Source: CAG-877 sp045627525 (lineage in GTDB: Bacteria > Bacillota_I > Bacilli_A > RF39 > UBA660). Taken from it: DNA of 64,000 nucleotides. The notes under the pieces were generated by a model. The model was not told the DNA's origin. It did no database searches and saw only the letters and a list, made by a program, of their open reading frames with translations. The translations under genes were made by a program, and so were the position numbers. Within the stretch, counting starts at the first letter, position 1. The number at the start of each line of letters is the position of its first letter. This document shows, piece after piece, positions 16,916 through 26,800 of this stretch. The DNA lies in contig JAZQNW010000011.1 in the NCBI GenBank assembly GCA_045627525.1, forward strand, positions 1 to 64,000, in the 5' to 3' direction.

Positions 16916-17551
16916 ATGAAAAAACTGTTAATTAGTTTATCTTTAGTTATTATTTTACTTACTGGATGTGGAGTGAAAATGAATACTCCTACTGCCAAAG
17001 TAGAAGAGTTTTTTGGTAAATATCAATCAATGGATAGTTCTGTATTAGCTCAACTTGATAGTATTATTTCTAATGATGCGATGATGAATGATGAACAAAA
17101 AAATGACTATAAAGCAATTATGGAAAAACAGTATCAAAATATCTCATATAAAATAAAAAATGAAGAAATAAATGGTGAAACAGCAACTGTTACTGCTGAA
17201 ATAGAAGTTTTTGATTATGTTACGTCAATAAATGAATCAGAAAAATATTATAATGAACATAAAGATGAGTTTATGAATAATAAGTCAGAAGAAAATGATT
17301 CTAAAAATGATGATACAAATACAAATGATAATGGTAATGACAAAGATGATAATTCTATTGCTAACGAAGTTGGAGATTTGATTGATAGTAGTAGTAAATA
17401 TATAGATTATAAAATTAAACAATTAAAAGATGTAACAAATAAGAAAAAATATGACATTACGTTTTATTTAACTAAAGATAATGGTGAATGGATTTTAGAA
17501 AATATCAGTGATATTGATAGACAAAAAATACATGGATTATATGAAGATTAA
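16916..17551 (+). CDS. Lipoprotein, hypothetical
   Basis: A 211-residue protein with a lipoprotein signal: a basic start, a hydrophobic stretch and lipobox LLTGC with Cys at about residue 20. The ATG at 16916 follows GGGAGGA. After the Cys comes a domain of roughly 85 residues beginning TPTAKVEEFFGKYQSM, a layout seen in many small NTF2-like lipoproteins, then an Asn/Asp/Lys-rich low-complexity linker (about residues 120-150) and a C-terminal region ending in a strand pair (GEWILENISD). It would be tethered to the outer membrane face. Function unknown; its own promoter and terminator make it monocistronic. Confidence 0.78.
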   Translation: MKKLLISLSLVIILLTGCGVKMNTPTAKVEEFFGKYQSMDSSVLAQLDSIISNDAMMNDEQKNDYKAIMEKQYQNISYKIKNEEINGETATVTAEIEVFDYVTSINESEKYYNEHKDEFMNNKSEENDSKNDDTNTNDNGNDKDDNSIANEVGDLIDSSSKYIDYKIKQLKDVTNKKKYDITFYLTKDNGEWILENISDIDRQKIHGLYED

Positions 17552-17573
17552 AAATACATTATGTATTTTTTTC
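17551..17573 (+). terminator. Terminator of the lipoprotein gene
   Basis: AAAATAC (17551-17557) and GTATTTT (17563-17569) form a short A/T-rich hairpin followed by Ts, directly after the stop codon. Confidence 0.65.
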
Positions 17574-17675
17574 TTTTTGTTAAAAAAACGTAAAATTTTT
17601 ATTATTTAAATTAATATCTTTTAATTTGTTTTGTTTTTTGATATACTCGTTATAAGAGTAAAAGAGGGTGTTAAC

Positions 17676-19523
17676 ATGATAGGTAATATTATTGAAATAG
17701 TGGATAATAGAGTAACATTAAGCTTGGCTATTGATATTAATAAACAGCCTAATTTGGTTGGATTACATCTTGTTTTTGAAGATGGAGTTAAAAGAATAGC
17801 GGCTGAAATTGTTAATGTTACTAAAACAACTATGATTTCAAATGTCGTTGGAGAATTTACCAGTAACATGTTTATACCTGGTTCATCAAAAAGACCATCA
17901 TTTAAATCTGTTGTTAGATTGATAAAATTAGATGAATTAGAATTAATGTTAGGTAATCAAAAAATAGGCCCTAATGAGACTAATTTTGGTACTAGTAATG
18001 TTTATGATGGTTATAAAATTAATGTTGATGTTAATGAGTTCTTTAGCAATCATTTTTCTGTTCTTGGTAATAGTGGATCTGGAAAGAGCTGTACAGTTGC
18101 TTCAATTTTACAAAAATTATTTACTGGTCCTAGAACTCCTGTAAATTCTAATTTCTTTTTCTTTGATGCATATGGTGAATATAGTAATGCTTTTTCAGGA
18201 TTACATAAAGCATCACCTAGTATAAACTATAAATCTTATACTACTAATTTAGAAGCTACAGATGGAGAAATTTTAAAAATACCAGTTTGGTTACTTGATG
18301 TTGATGATATTGCTTTATTGTTAGATGCAGATAGTCCATCACAATTACCAATAATTGAGAAAACATTAAAATTAGTTCCAATTCTTACTGGTAATTCTGA
18401 TGCTGTAGTAAAAAGAAAAAATGATATTATAGCTAGAGCATTGCAGGATATATTACTTAGTGGTAATGATTCTACAAAAATTAGAGATCAAGTTACAGCA
18501 GTTCTTACAAAATTTAATACTCCAGATCTTAATTTGGAAAGTACTATTGCACAGCCAGGATATGTTAGAAATTTAAAACAATGTTTATATATTGATAAGA
18601 CTGGTAAAATGCAAGAAATGGAATTGGTTGTTGAATTTGTTAGAGGATATATTTTGGATGAGACAGAAGATATTCCTCCAGAGGACTTAAATCCATTTTA
18701 TACTTTGGCTGATTTGGAATTGGCCATGGATTTTGCTCTTGTTAATGAAGGTATTTTGAAAAGTGAAAAAGTGTTTGATTATGCTAATATATTAAGTGTA
18801 AGATTACATACTTTAGTAAATAGTGATTATAAAACTTACTTTTCATATCCTAATTTTGTTAATAGAGATCAGTTTATTCATGCTTTGTCTACTGACAGTG
18901 CAGGTAATAAGTGTCAAATTGTTAATTTTAATATAAATTATATAGATGATAGATTGGCTAAAGTTATAACAAAGATTATTTCAAAAATGTTATTTAATAA
19001 AGCCAGTGTTACAATGCCTAGAGGAAGTAAAGCATTTCATATAGTAATAGAGGAAGCTCATAGATATGTTATGAGAGATAGAGATGTTGATTTACTTGGA
19101 TATAATATATTTGAACGTATTACTAAAGAAGGTCGTAAATATGGTATATTCTTAGGATTAATCACTCAAAGACCTAGTGAACTTTCTGATACATGTATTT
19201 CACAATGTACTAATTTCGTTATTCTTAGAACACTTCATCCTAAGGATTTAGATTATATTAAAAATATGGTTCCTAATGTTTCTATGGAAATAGTACAGCA
19301 ATTAAAAAATTTGAAACCTGGAAATTGTATAGCTTTTGGTAATGCATTTAAAGTTCCTGTTTCAATGTATATAGATTTACCAAATCCTCGCCCTATGAGT
19401 AATAATGTTGATATAGGTGCAGTTTGGTTTACACCTAACGTTAATACATCTAATCAAGTTGTTCAAGCACCAACTACAAATAGATTTATTAATGTAAATA
19501 ATGCTACACATGATGGAATTTAA
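17676..19523 (+). CDS. HerA-like FtsK/HerA-superfamily ATPase (DUF87)
   Basis: A 615-residue protein. The N-terminal 100 residues form a beta-barrel-like (HAS-barrel) module. Walker A GNSGSGKS sits at about residues 131-138, Walker B IVIEEAHRY at about 455, and sensor/arginine-finger region LITQRPSELSD at about 492. These are the HerA hallmarks. HerA proteins are hexameric DNA-pumping ATPases, in archaea paired with the nuclease NurA and in bacteria often found in defence or repair systems. No nuclease, SIR2 or other partner is adjacent; sepF and divIVA follow. The ATG at 17676 is preceded by GAGGGTG. Confidence 0.85.
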   Translation: MIGNIIEIVDNRVTLSLAIDINKQPNLVGLHLVFEDGVKRIAAEIVNVTKTTMISNVVGEFTSNMFIPGSSKRPSFKSVVRLIKLDELELMLGNQKIGPNETNFGTSNVYDGYKINVDVNEFFSNHFSVLGNSGSGKSCTVASILQKLFTGPRTPVNSNFFFFDAYGEYSNAFSGLHKASPSINYKSYTTNLEATDGEILKIPVWLLDVDDIALLLDADSPSQLPIIEKTLKLVPILTGNSDAVVKRKNDIIARALQDILLSGNDSTKIRDQVTAVLTKFNTPDLNLESTIAQPGYVRNLKQCLYIDKTGKMQEMELVVEFVRGYILDETEDIPPEDLNPFYTLADLELAMDFALVNEGILKSEKVFDYANILSVRLHTLVNSDYKTYFSYPNFVNRDQFIHALSTDSAGNKCQIVNFNINYIDDRLAKVITKIISKMLFNKASVTMPRGSKAFHIVIEEAHRYVMRDRDVDLLGYNIFERITKEGRKYGIFLGLITQRPSELSDTCISQCTNFVILRTLHPKDLDYIKNMVPNVSMEIVQQLKNLKPGNCIAFGNAFKVPVSMYIDLPNPRPMSNNVDIGAVWFTPNVNTSNQVVQAPTTNRFINVNNATHDGI

Positions 19524-19593
19524 ATAAAATACTTTTGTTTTTTTAATAAATATGATAGAATTGATTATTATAATCGATTAATTGGAGGTTAAT

Positions 19594-20031
19594 ATGGCTT
19601 TAAATAGATTTATTGATAAATTAGTAGGTGGAGAAGAAGAAACTGAGGTTACTCCTGAAGAAGAATTTTATTCTGTATCAAGAGAAGAATTTCAGTCAAA
19701 AAATGGTACAGGTAAAAGTAAAATGATGTTACTTGAACCTCGAGCTTTTTCTGAAAGTCAACAAATTGCTGATTATTTAAAAAGTAGAATATCAGTTGTT
19801 GTAAATTTAAAAAGGGTTACACCTGATCAAGCAAAAAGAATAGTAGATTTTTTATCTGGTACTATTTATGCTATTGGCGGTAAAATGCAAAAATTAGGTG
19901 GAGGTATTTTCCTATGTGCACCTAATACTGTAAATATTGAGGGAGTTATTAGTGATGAAAATCAAAATGCTAAGGCTTCAGCAAAATCTAAAAAAACTAG
20001 TACAAATGAAGAAGAAGACGATTTCTTTTAA
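19594..20031 (+). CDS. sepF: Cell division protein SepF
   Basis: A 145-residue protein with the SepF architecture: an amphipathic N-terminal helix that binds membrane (MALNRFIDKLVGGEEE), an acidic linker, and a C-terminal core (about residues 48-125) with VVVNLKRVTPDQAKRIVDFL and GTIYAIGGKMQKLGGGIFLC, the typical SepF block. SepF forms rings that help anchor and organise FtsZ. The ATG has TGGAGG upstream. A TATAAT at 19569-19574 suggests its own promoter in the 70-base gap after the HerA-like gene. divIVA follows, the usual partner in Gram-positive division clusters. Confidence 0.92.
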   Translation: MALNRFIDKLVGGEEETEVTPEEEFYSVSREEFQSKNGTGKSKMMLLEPRAFSESQQIADYLKSRISVVVNLKRVTPDQAKRIVDFLSGTIYAIGGKMQKLGGGIFLCAPNTVNIEGVISDENQNAKASAKSKKTSTNEEEDDFF

Positions 20032-20059
20032 GAGTTAGTTTTATTCTGAGGTGATCATA

Positions 20060-20491
20060 ATGGAAAAATTTAGTTATGAAGCTAATGGATATAATCGTAA
20101 TGAAGTTAATCAATTTATATCTGATGTGATTACTCAGACAGAGGGTATTATTTCTAAATGTCATGAACAATCTTCAGAAATTGAAAGATTAAAAAGTCAA
20201 TTGAATCGTTATAATTCAATGGAAGATACATTAAAAAATGCGGTTATGAGAGCTGAGACAACGGCGAATGATATTAAGCAAGTAGCAAATAGAGAAGCAG
20301 AAATGATTATTACTAACGCTAAGCATAATGCTAGTAGGATTGTTAATGAAGCTTTACTTAAGGCTAATCACATTGAAAATAAGACAGAAATTTTGAAAAA
20401 TAATACCAAAATATTTAAACGTAAGCTAGAACTAATAATGGAACAACAAAAGGCTGTTGTAGAAGAAATAGAAGTTTTAGAATTAGATTAG
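20060..20491 (+). CDS. divIVA: DivIVA-domain protein
   Basis: A 143-residue protein starting MEKFSYEANGYNRNEVNQFI, the membrane-curvature-binding DivIVA N-terminal motif (FxxxxxGYxxxEVxxFI). The rest is predicted coiled coil (about residues 30-140). DivIVA localises to division sites and poles and recruits partners; in spore-formers it also helps anchor chromosome origins. It starts after GAGGTGAT, 28 bases downstream of sepF, so the two are probably co-expressed. It is shorter than many DivIVA proteins and lacks a distinct C-terminal tail. Confidence 0.9.
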   Translation: MEKFSYEANGYNRNEVNQFISDVITQTEGIISKCHEQSSEIERLKSQLNRYNSMEDTLKNAVMRAETTANDIKQVANREAEMIITNAKHNASRIVNEALLKANHIENKTEILKNNTKIFKRKLELIMEQQKAVVEEIEVLELD

Positions 20492-20492
20492 T

Positions 20493-20519
20493 GAAAGACA
20501 ATTTAGTCTTTCTTTTTTT
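20493..20519 (+). terminator. Terminator after divIVA
   Basis: GAAAGAC (20493-20499) and GTCTTTC (20506-20512), then Ts. Confidence 0.8.
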
Positions 20520-20528
20520 GTAATATTA

Positions 20529-20537
20529 TGATATAAT
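20529..20537 (+). promoter_or_regulatory. Extended -10 promoter
   Basis: TGA followed by TATAAT (20532-20537), 21 bases before the next start codon. Confidence 0.6.
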
Positions 20538-20557
20538 ATGCGCCAATAGGTGATGTT

Positions 20558-22657
20558 ATGGGGACTAAAGAATTATTGAGTTTTTATTTGAATGAAAAAA
20601 AGGATATTGGTTCTTCTTATGATTTAAGTGCTTTAGAAACTTTAAATCGAGTTTTAAACGATGATGAATATTCATGTAATATTGATGATGTTCGTAATTT
20701 ATTGGATTTTATAAATTGTGAAGATGTTAAGTTTAATTTATCTGATTCAGAGTATGTTTCATTATTAAAAAATCTAAAAGGAAGATTTGAGAGTTATTTA
20801 AACTTTGCAGAAGATGATTCTAATTTAACTTTACTAGCAATTAGTGTAGGTCAAAAAAAGAATGAAATTGTTAATAAATTTTATCAATTTGAAAAATTTG
20901 AACAAACACTTGTTAATAGTTCTCAAAAGAAAAAAGCACTTTTAGTTTCTTTATGTTATAGATCATATGATAGGAGCTTTTTAGACCAATATGGTGATAT
21001 TTCGGTAACTGCATATGATGTTTGTAGATTTGTTAATTCATATGAGAAAACAGGAAAAATATTGAGTGCCTCACAAATAAAAAATTTACTTGATGGTTTT
21101 AGGCAATATTACTTAGACAAAAATGAATTATTGAATGAAGAAAAAGAAATGTCATCAAGAATAAGAGAAAAATATTTACAATTTAGAAAGAAAAATTATA
21201 CTGCATCAGTAAATAGATTTATTGCAAGTATTAATTTGCAAACTAGATGCTATAATTTTAAAGGCATTTATGAACCATTTAATTATAAAATGTTTGAGCA
21301 AATAATTAATGGTAATAATTTATATGGTTTTGAATGGTTAATTAATACTAGGTCTTTTAAAAACTATAGTAACGTTACTGGTTATACTTTAGAAAGCTCA
21401 GAAAAAGCAAGCGAACGTTATAGAAGCTCTTCTATTCATAGAGCAGCAATTTACAATAGATATTATAAAAAATTATCTGATTATGAAAAAAATACTGGAG
21501 AGACAATGCAATATTTTATAAGAGAAAATGTTAGTCCTTATGATATGGATGATTTTATGGATATAATGCGTTGGTATGAAAATAGAGATGATTTTAATGG
21601 TTGGAATTTAAGTCCTGAAATTTATGAAGCAACGGCATGTAAATTACAAAAGGATTTATATGAGAAATTAAAAAAATGTCGATTTAAGGATAGAAAAAAA
21701 GTATTTGAAAAGTATCTATTATATATAAAAGAAGATGGTATTGATAGTTATGTAAGTTCATCTAATCTTGAATTGATACTTTCTAAATATGAAGAAGAAT
21801 ATATAGAAGAAAATAGTGAAAATTTGTTTGAAGCTATAAAGAAAAAATATGATAAATTTAAAAATTTATTGGATACTTTAGAATATTTAGGATTAGATAG
21901 TAATCATGTTGAAAAAATATTTGAATTAGTTTTAGAGAAAGATCCTACTAAGGATTCTGCCGTGAGATTAATAAGGAAAGCATTAGAAGTTGATACTGAT
22001 TTTGAAAAAAGTGAACTTTCTGATGAAGAAAGATCAAAATTATCTAGAAAGTATTTGAGAAAGTTTTTGGATGGTAATTATACATCTTTAACTGATTTTT
22101 ATGTTAGGGAAGGAACAAAAGTGAAAGCTCTTTTTATTGATTCAATTGCATATGTTAAAGATAATGATCCTGATCTTTATCAAGAATTTGTTGATAAAAA
22201 AGAATCATTATTAAGTAAGAGTATGAGTGATGAAATTCCTAATTTAGAAAATATTGTTAATGGTATTTGTAATGGTGTAAAAACAAAAGATGGCCACACT
22301 AGAGATTTTACTTATTTAGATTATTGTTTGATGACAAGTATTTCGCTTAATACTTTTATGAAGCAAGGTGTAAAGTATGCAAAAGAGCATGAGATGAATA
22401 CAACTGTACTTTTTAATTTTCAAGAAAAATACGATATGAAAAATCCGTTTAGTTTAAAAGGCATTTTTAAAGAAAATTTTGTTTTTAAGATTAATGGGGA
22501 AGATCATAGTGTAACAGAAGAAGAAAAAATTATAGCTCTTGATTATATAAGAGATAAGGAGCTACCTAGAGAATATAGAATTTTTGGTGATGTCGTTAAG
22601 GCACATTTAAGTGGTGAATTGTCATATGATGGTAAAATAAAAGTAAATATCAAATAA
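20558..22657 (+). CDS. Large hypothetical soluble protein (699 residues)
   Basis: A 699-residue protein without a signal peptide, membrane helices or any motif I recognise. It is highly charged, mainly helical by appearance, with Lys/Glu-rich stretches (about residues 360-440) and a C-terminal section that switches to hydrophobic strands (VFKINGEDHSVTEEEKIIAL). No Walker, HExxH, nuclease or HTH signature was found. AGGTGAT lies before the ATG. It has its own promoter and no obvious operon partner, standing between divIVA and the Ile T-box. It could be lineage-specific. Confidence 0.7.
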   Translation: MGTKELLSFYLNEKKDIGSSYDLSALETLNRVLNDDEYSCNIDDVRNLLDFINCEDVKFNLSDSEYVSLLKNLKGRFESYLNFAEDDSNLTLLAISVGQKKNEIVNKFYQFEKFEQTLVNSSQKKKALLVSLCYRSYDRSFLDQYGDISVTAYDVCRFVNSYEKTGKILSASQIKNLLDGFRQYYLDKNELLNEEKEMSSRIREKYLQFRKKNYTASVNRFIASINLQTRCYNFKGIYEPFNYKMFEQIINGNNLYGFEWLINTRSFKNYSNVTGYTLESSEKASERYRSSSIHRAAIYNRYYKKLSDYEKNTGETMQYFIRENVSPYDMDDFMDIMRWYENRDDFNGWNLSPEIYEATACKLQKDLYEKLKKCRFKDRKKVFEKYLLYIKEDGIDSYVSSSNLELILSKYEEEYIEENSENLFEAIKKKYDKFKNLLDTLEYLGLDSNHVEKIFELVLEKDPTKDSAVRLIRKALEVDTDFEKSELSDEERSKLSRKYLRKFLDGNYTSLTDFYVREGTKVKALFIDSIAYVKDNDPDLYQEFVDKKESLLSKSMSDEIPNLENIVNGICNGVKTKDGHTRDFTYLDYCLMTSISLNTFMKQGVKYAKEHEMNTTVLFNFQEKYDMKNPFSLKGIFKENFVFKINGEDHSVTEEEKIIALDYIRDKELPREYRIFGDVVKAHLSGELSYDGKIKVNIK

Positions 22658-22660
22658 ATC

Positions 22661-22689
22661 TTGTAAAATGATTTTATTTATGATATATT
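22661..22689 (+). promoter_or_regulatory. Promoter of the ileS T-box transcript
   Basis: TTGTAA (22661-22666), a 17-base spacer and TATATT (22684-22689), placed just after the upstream gene. Confidence 0.55.
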
Positions 22690-22695
22690 TCTATA

Positions 22696-22908
22696 TAAAG
22701 CAAGTGCGAAAGACGTAATATTAATTAATTTGTAGAGAGCTTGTGGATGGTGAAAACAAGTATGAAATTAATATTAAGATCACTTTCAAGTTGTGATTTA
22801 TGGATAAGATAAATACGGTAACGCGTTATAGTTATAAGTGTATAAGTTTTCTTATAAATTAAGGTGGTACCGCGAACTATTCGTCCTTATAGGCGAGTAG
22901 TTTTTTTT
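22696..22908 (+). ncRNA. T-box riboswitch, isoleucine specific
   Basis: The T-box element AAGGTGGTACCGCG is at 22861-22874 and a terminator (AACTATTCGTC paired with GGCGAGTAGTT, then eight Ts) at 22875-22908. Upstream, stem I is visible: GAAAG near 22707 pairs with CTTTC near 22784, and AATATTAAT pairs with ATTAATATT. The specifier loop contains ATC at 22779-22781, an Ile codon, agreeing with ileS downstream. The distal loop has the AGAGAGCTTGTGG and GGTG..AAACAAG elements typical of T-box stem I. Uncharged tRNA-Ile should stabilise the antiterminator. The controlled operon begins with a cation exchanger, not ileS. Confidence 0.92.
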
Positions 22909-22928
22909 GTTTAAGAAAAGGAGGGAAT

Positions 22929-23879
22929 ATGTTTTTAAATATAATTTTATTAATAGTAGGATTTGTAATATTAATAAAAGGTGCTGATTGGTTTGTTGAT
23001 GGAGCTTCAAATGTTGCGATTAATTTTAATTTATCTAAAATGTTGATTGGTTTAACAATTGTTTCATTTGGTACATCGGCTCCTGAATTAGCCGTTAGTA
23101 TTAAGGCATTAATTTCTGGCAATGGTGATATAGTTTTAGGCAATGTTATTGGTAGTAATGTATTGAATATATTATTAATATTAGGAGTTGCTTCAATGGT
23201 TCATCCATTGACAGTAAAAAATAATACAGTAAAAAAAGAATTACCAATTACGGTATTAATTACAACATTATTTGCAGTACTTTTATCAGATAATATATTT
23301 GATAAAGGTGTTATTAATTCATTTACTAGAAGTGATGGAGTGATATTAATATTATTTTTCTTAATATTTATTTATTATTTAATTACGTTGATGCGTAATA
23401 AAGTAGAGGATGATAATAATTCTGAAAAGATGCCAATGATAAAAGCTATCGGTTTTACATTACTTGGTTTATTAGGAATTGTTCTTGGAAGTAACTTTGT
23501 TGTTGATTCAGCAAGTTATTTAGCAAAGGCAATAGGCGTTAGTGAAAGAATGATAGGTTTAACTATTGTTGCTTTAGGAACTTCGTTACCAGAATTAGTT
23601 ACATCTGTTGTTGCTACACGTAAAGGAGAATATGATATAGCTATAGGTAATGTTGTAGGAAGTAATATATTTAATATAGGTATTGTTGTTGGTATTCCTG
23701 TTGCAATATTAGGCGGTATTAAGTCTATTACGTTTAGTTATATTGATTTAGTTGTTATGGTTATAGCAGCTGGATTATTATATATATTTTCCCGTAATGA
23801 TTATAAGATAAGTAAAAAAGAGGGAATTACGTTTTTAATTTTATTTGTTATATATTATAGTTATGTTATTTTAGGTTAG
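22929..23879 (+). CDS. Calcium/sodium (CaCA-family) antiporter, YrbG-like
   Basis: A 316-residue protein with about ten membrane helices and two alpha repeats: GLTIVSFGTSAPELAVS (about residues 41-57) and GLTIVALGTSLPELVTS (about 209-225), each followed by GNVIGSN/GNVVGSN. The repeats carry the acidic ion-binding residues. CaCA antiporters exchange Ca for Na or H across the membrane. It lies between the Ile T-box and ileS with only ten bases to the ileS start, so it should be induced when Ile-tRNA is uncharged. RBS GGAGGG. Ion specificity is not determined by the sequence. Confidence 0.92.
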   Translation: MFLNIILLIVGFVILIKGADWFVDGASNVAINFNLSKMLIGLTIVSFGTSAPELAVSIKALISGNGDIVLGNVIGSNVLNILLILGVASMVHPLTVKNNTVKKELPITVLITTLFAVLLSDNIFDKGVINSFTRSDGVILILFFLIFIYYLITLMRNKVEDDNNSEKMPMIKAIGFTLLGLLGIVLGSNFVVDSASYLAKAIGVSERMIGLTIVALGTSLPELVTSVVATRKGEYDIAIGNVVGSNIFNIGIVVGIPVAILGGIKSITFSYIDLVVMVIAAGLLYIFSRNDYKISKKEGITFLILFVIYYSYVILG

Positions 23880-23889
23880 GAGGATGTTT

Positions 23890-26800
23890 ATGAAATTTAA
23901 AAAATTAGAAACAGGTACAAATGCAGAAGTAGAAGATGAATATGTAAAATATTGGAATAAAGTAGATATTTTAAAAAGAAGTATTGAAACAAGAGAAGAA
24001 AATGATTTGTTTGTTTTCTATGATGGACCAGCAACAGCTAATGGTCATCCTGGATTACATCATATGTTAGCTAAATTTTTGAAAGATACTTTTTGTAAAT
24101 ATAAAACCATGAAGGGATATCAAGTATACCGTAAAGTAGGTTGGGATACTCATGGTTTACCAGTTGAATTACAAGTTGAAAAGGAATTAGGTTTTACTGG
24201 TAAAGGTGATATTGAAAAATATGGTATTTCAGAGTTTAATCAAAAATGTCGTGAAAATGTTTGGAAAAATGAAAAGTCTTTTTCAGATTTAACAGAAAAA
24301 ATGGGTCAATTTATTGATTTAAAAAATCCATATGTTACTTATGATAATAATTATATAGAAACTGAATGGTGGATTTTAAAGAAATTTTTTGACGAAGGAC
24401 TATTCTATGAAGGAAGTAAAATTTTACCATATTGTCCTAGATGTGGTACTGGTCTTGCTTCTCACGAAGTTGCTCAAGGATATAAAGAAATTCCTGTTAA
24501 TTCAGTTTATGTTCCATTTAAAGCTAAGGGAATGGAAAATACATATTTCTTAGTATGGACTACAACTCCTTGGACATTAATTGCTAATTTAGCACTTTGT
24601 GTTAATCCTAATGAAAAATATATTAAGTGTTTATCTAAGGGATATAATTTTATTGTTGCTGAAAGTTTAGCTAATGGTTTATTAGGTGATGACTATGAGG
24701 TTGTTGAAGAATATTTAGGTAAAGATTTAGAATATATGGAATATGAACAATTTTTACCATTTATTAAAGTTAATAAAAAAGCATTTTATGTTACATGTGA
24801 TAACTATGTAACAATGACTGATGGTACTGGTATTGTTCATATGGCTCCAGCATTTGGTGCTGATGATGCAGCTGTTTGTCAAAGATATGGTTTACCTTAT
24901 TTAAATCCAGTAGGTGAAGATGGATGTTTTATGGAAGGTCCATGGAAAGGTAGACTTGTTGTTGATCCAGAACTTGAAATTGATATTGTTAAATATTTGG
25001 CAAAGAATGATTTGTTATTTAAAAAACAAAAAATAATGCATGATTATCCACATTGTTGGAGATGTAATACACCATTAATTTATTATTCAAAACCATCGTT
25101 CTATTTAGCTGTTACAAAAATTAAAGATACAATTGTTGAGGCTAATAAGAAAGTTAATTGGTATCCAGAATATGTTGGTGAAAAACGATTTGGTAACTGG
25201 CTAGATAATATGATTGATTGGGCTATTTCTAGAAGCCGTTATTGGGGTACACCACTTCCTTTATGGAGATGTGAATGTGGTCATGATATTATGGTAGGAT
25301 CTCGTGAAGAACTTTCTAAATTAGCAGAAGAAAAAGTAGATCCTAATACTATTGATTTACATAGACCATATGTAGATGATATTCATATTAAATGTCCAAA
25401 ATGTGGTAAATTAATGAACCGTGTTCCTGATGTAATTGATTGTTGGTTTGATTCTGGTTCTATGCCATTTGCACAATATCATTATCCATTTGAAAATCAA
25501 GATTTCTTTGAAAAACAATTCCCAGCTGATTTTATTTGTGAAGGCGTTGATCAAACTCGTGGTTGGTTCTATACATTACTTGTAATTTCTGCTTTTGTTA
25601 AAGGATGTAGTCCATATAAAAATGTATTAGTAAATGATTTGATACAAGATGCTGAAGGTAAGAAGATGAGTAAATCTAAAGGTAATATTGTAGAACCATT
25701 TACAACAATAAAAAAATATGGAGCAGATGCAGTTAGATTTTATTTACCTTATGTTTCTCCAGTTTGGACACCTTTAAAGTTTGACGAAGAAGGTTTAAAA
25801 GAAATTTATTCTAAATATGTTTCAACATTTAAAAATGCATATTCATTCTTTGAAATGTATGCAAATGCTGATAATATTGATCCTAGAAAATATGATATTC
25901 CAGTAAAAGATAGAGAATTAATTGATAGATGGATGATATCTAAATTAAATAAATTAGTTAAAAATGTAACAGTTGCTTATGAGGAATATGATTTAAATAA
26001 AGTTGCTAGAATGATAGTTCCATTCTTAAATGATGACTTATCTAATTGGTATATCCGTAGTAATAGAAGAAGATTCTGGGATAGTGAGTTGACAGAATCT
26101 AAGAAAGCTGTTTATTTGACTACATATGAAGTTTTATTAACATTATCTAAATTATGTGCTCCAATTACTCCTTTTATTACAGAAGAAATTTATCAAAAAT
26201 TAACTGGTGAAGAATCAGTTCATTTAGCTGAATTCCCTGTAGAAGTTGAAGAATTAATAGATGAAGTTATTGAAGAAAGAATGGATTTAGTAAGAGATAT
26301 TTGTTCTTTAGGTAGATTTGCTAGAGAAGAGGCTAATATTAAAGTACGTCAACCAATTAGTAGTTTAATTTTACCAAAGAGTGATGAGGCTGTTATTGGA
26401 GATTTGGTTGGTGTTATTAAAGAAGAATTAAATGTTAAAAATGTTGAATTTAAGCAAGATATGAGTCAATATCTTGAATATACTGTAAAACCTAATTTTA
26501 AAGTTTTAGGTAAAACAATGGGTCCTAGAATTAAATTATTACAAGAAGTTCTTGCTGGTTTGAGTAGTAAGGATGTTAATAAGATTCAAGAAGAAGGTTT
26601 AGTTATTTCACTTGGTGGAGATGATTATACATTAACTGAAGATATGGTATTAATTTCTTTAAAACAAAAAGAAGGCTATGCATCAAGTAGTAATAATCGT
26701 ACTTGTGTAGTTTTAAATACAGAACTTACTGAAGATTTAATTTTAGAAGGGTTAGCAAGAGAATTTGTAAGAAAAGTTCAAAGTTTGAGAAAAGATAGTG

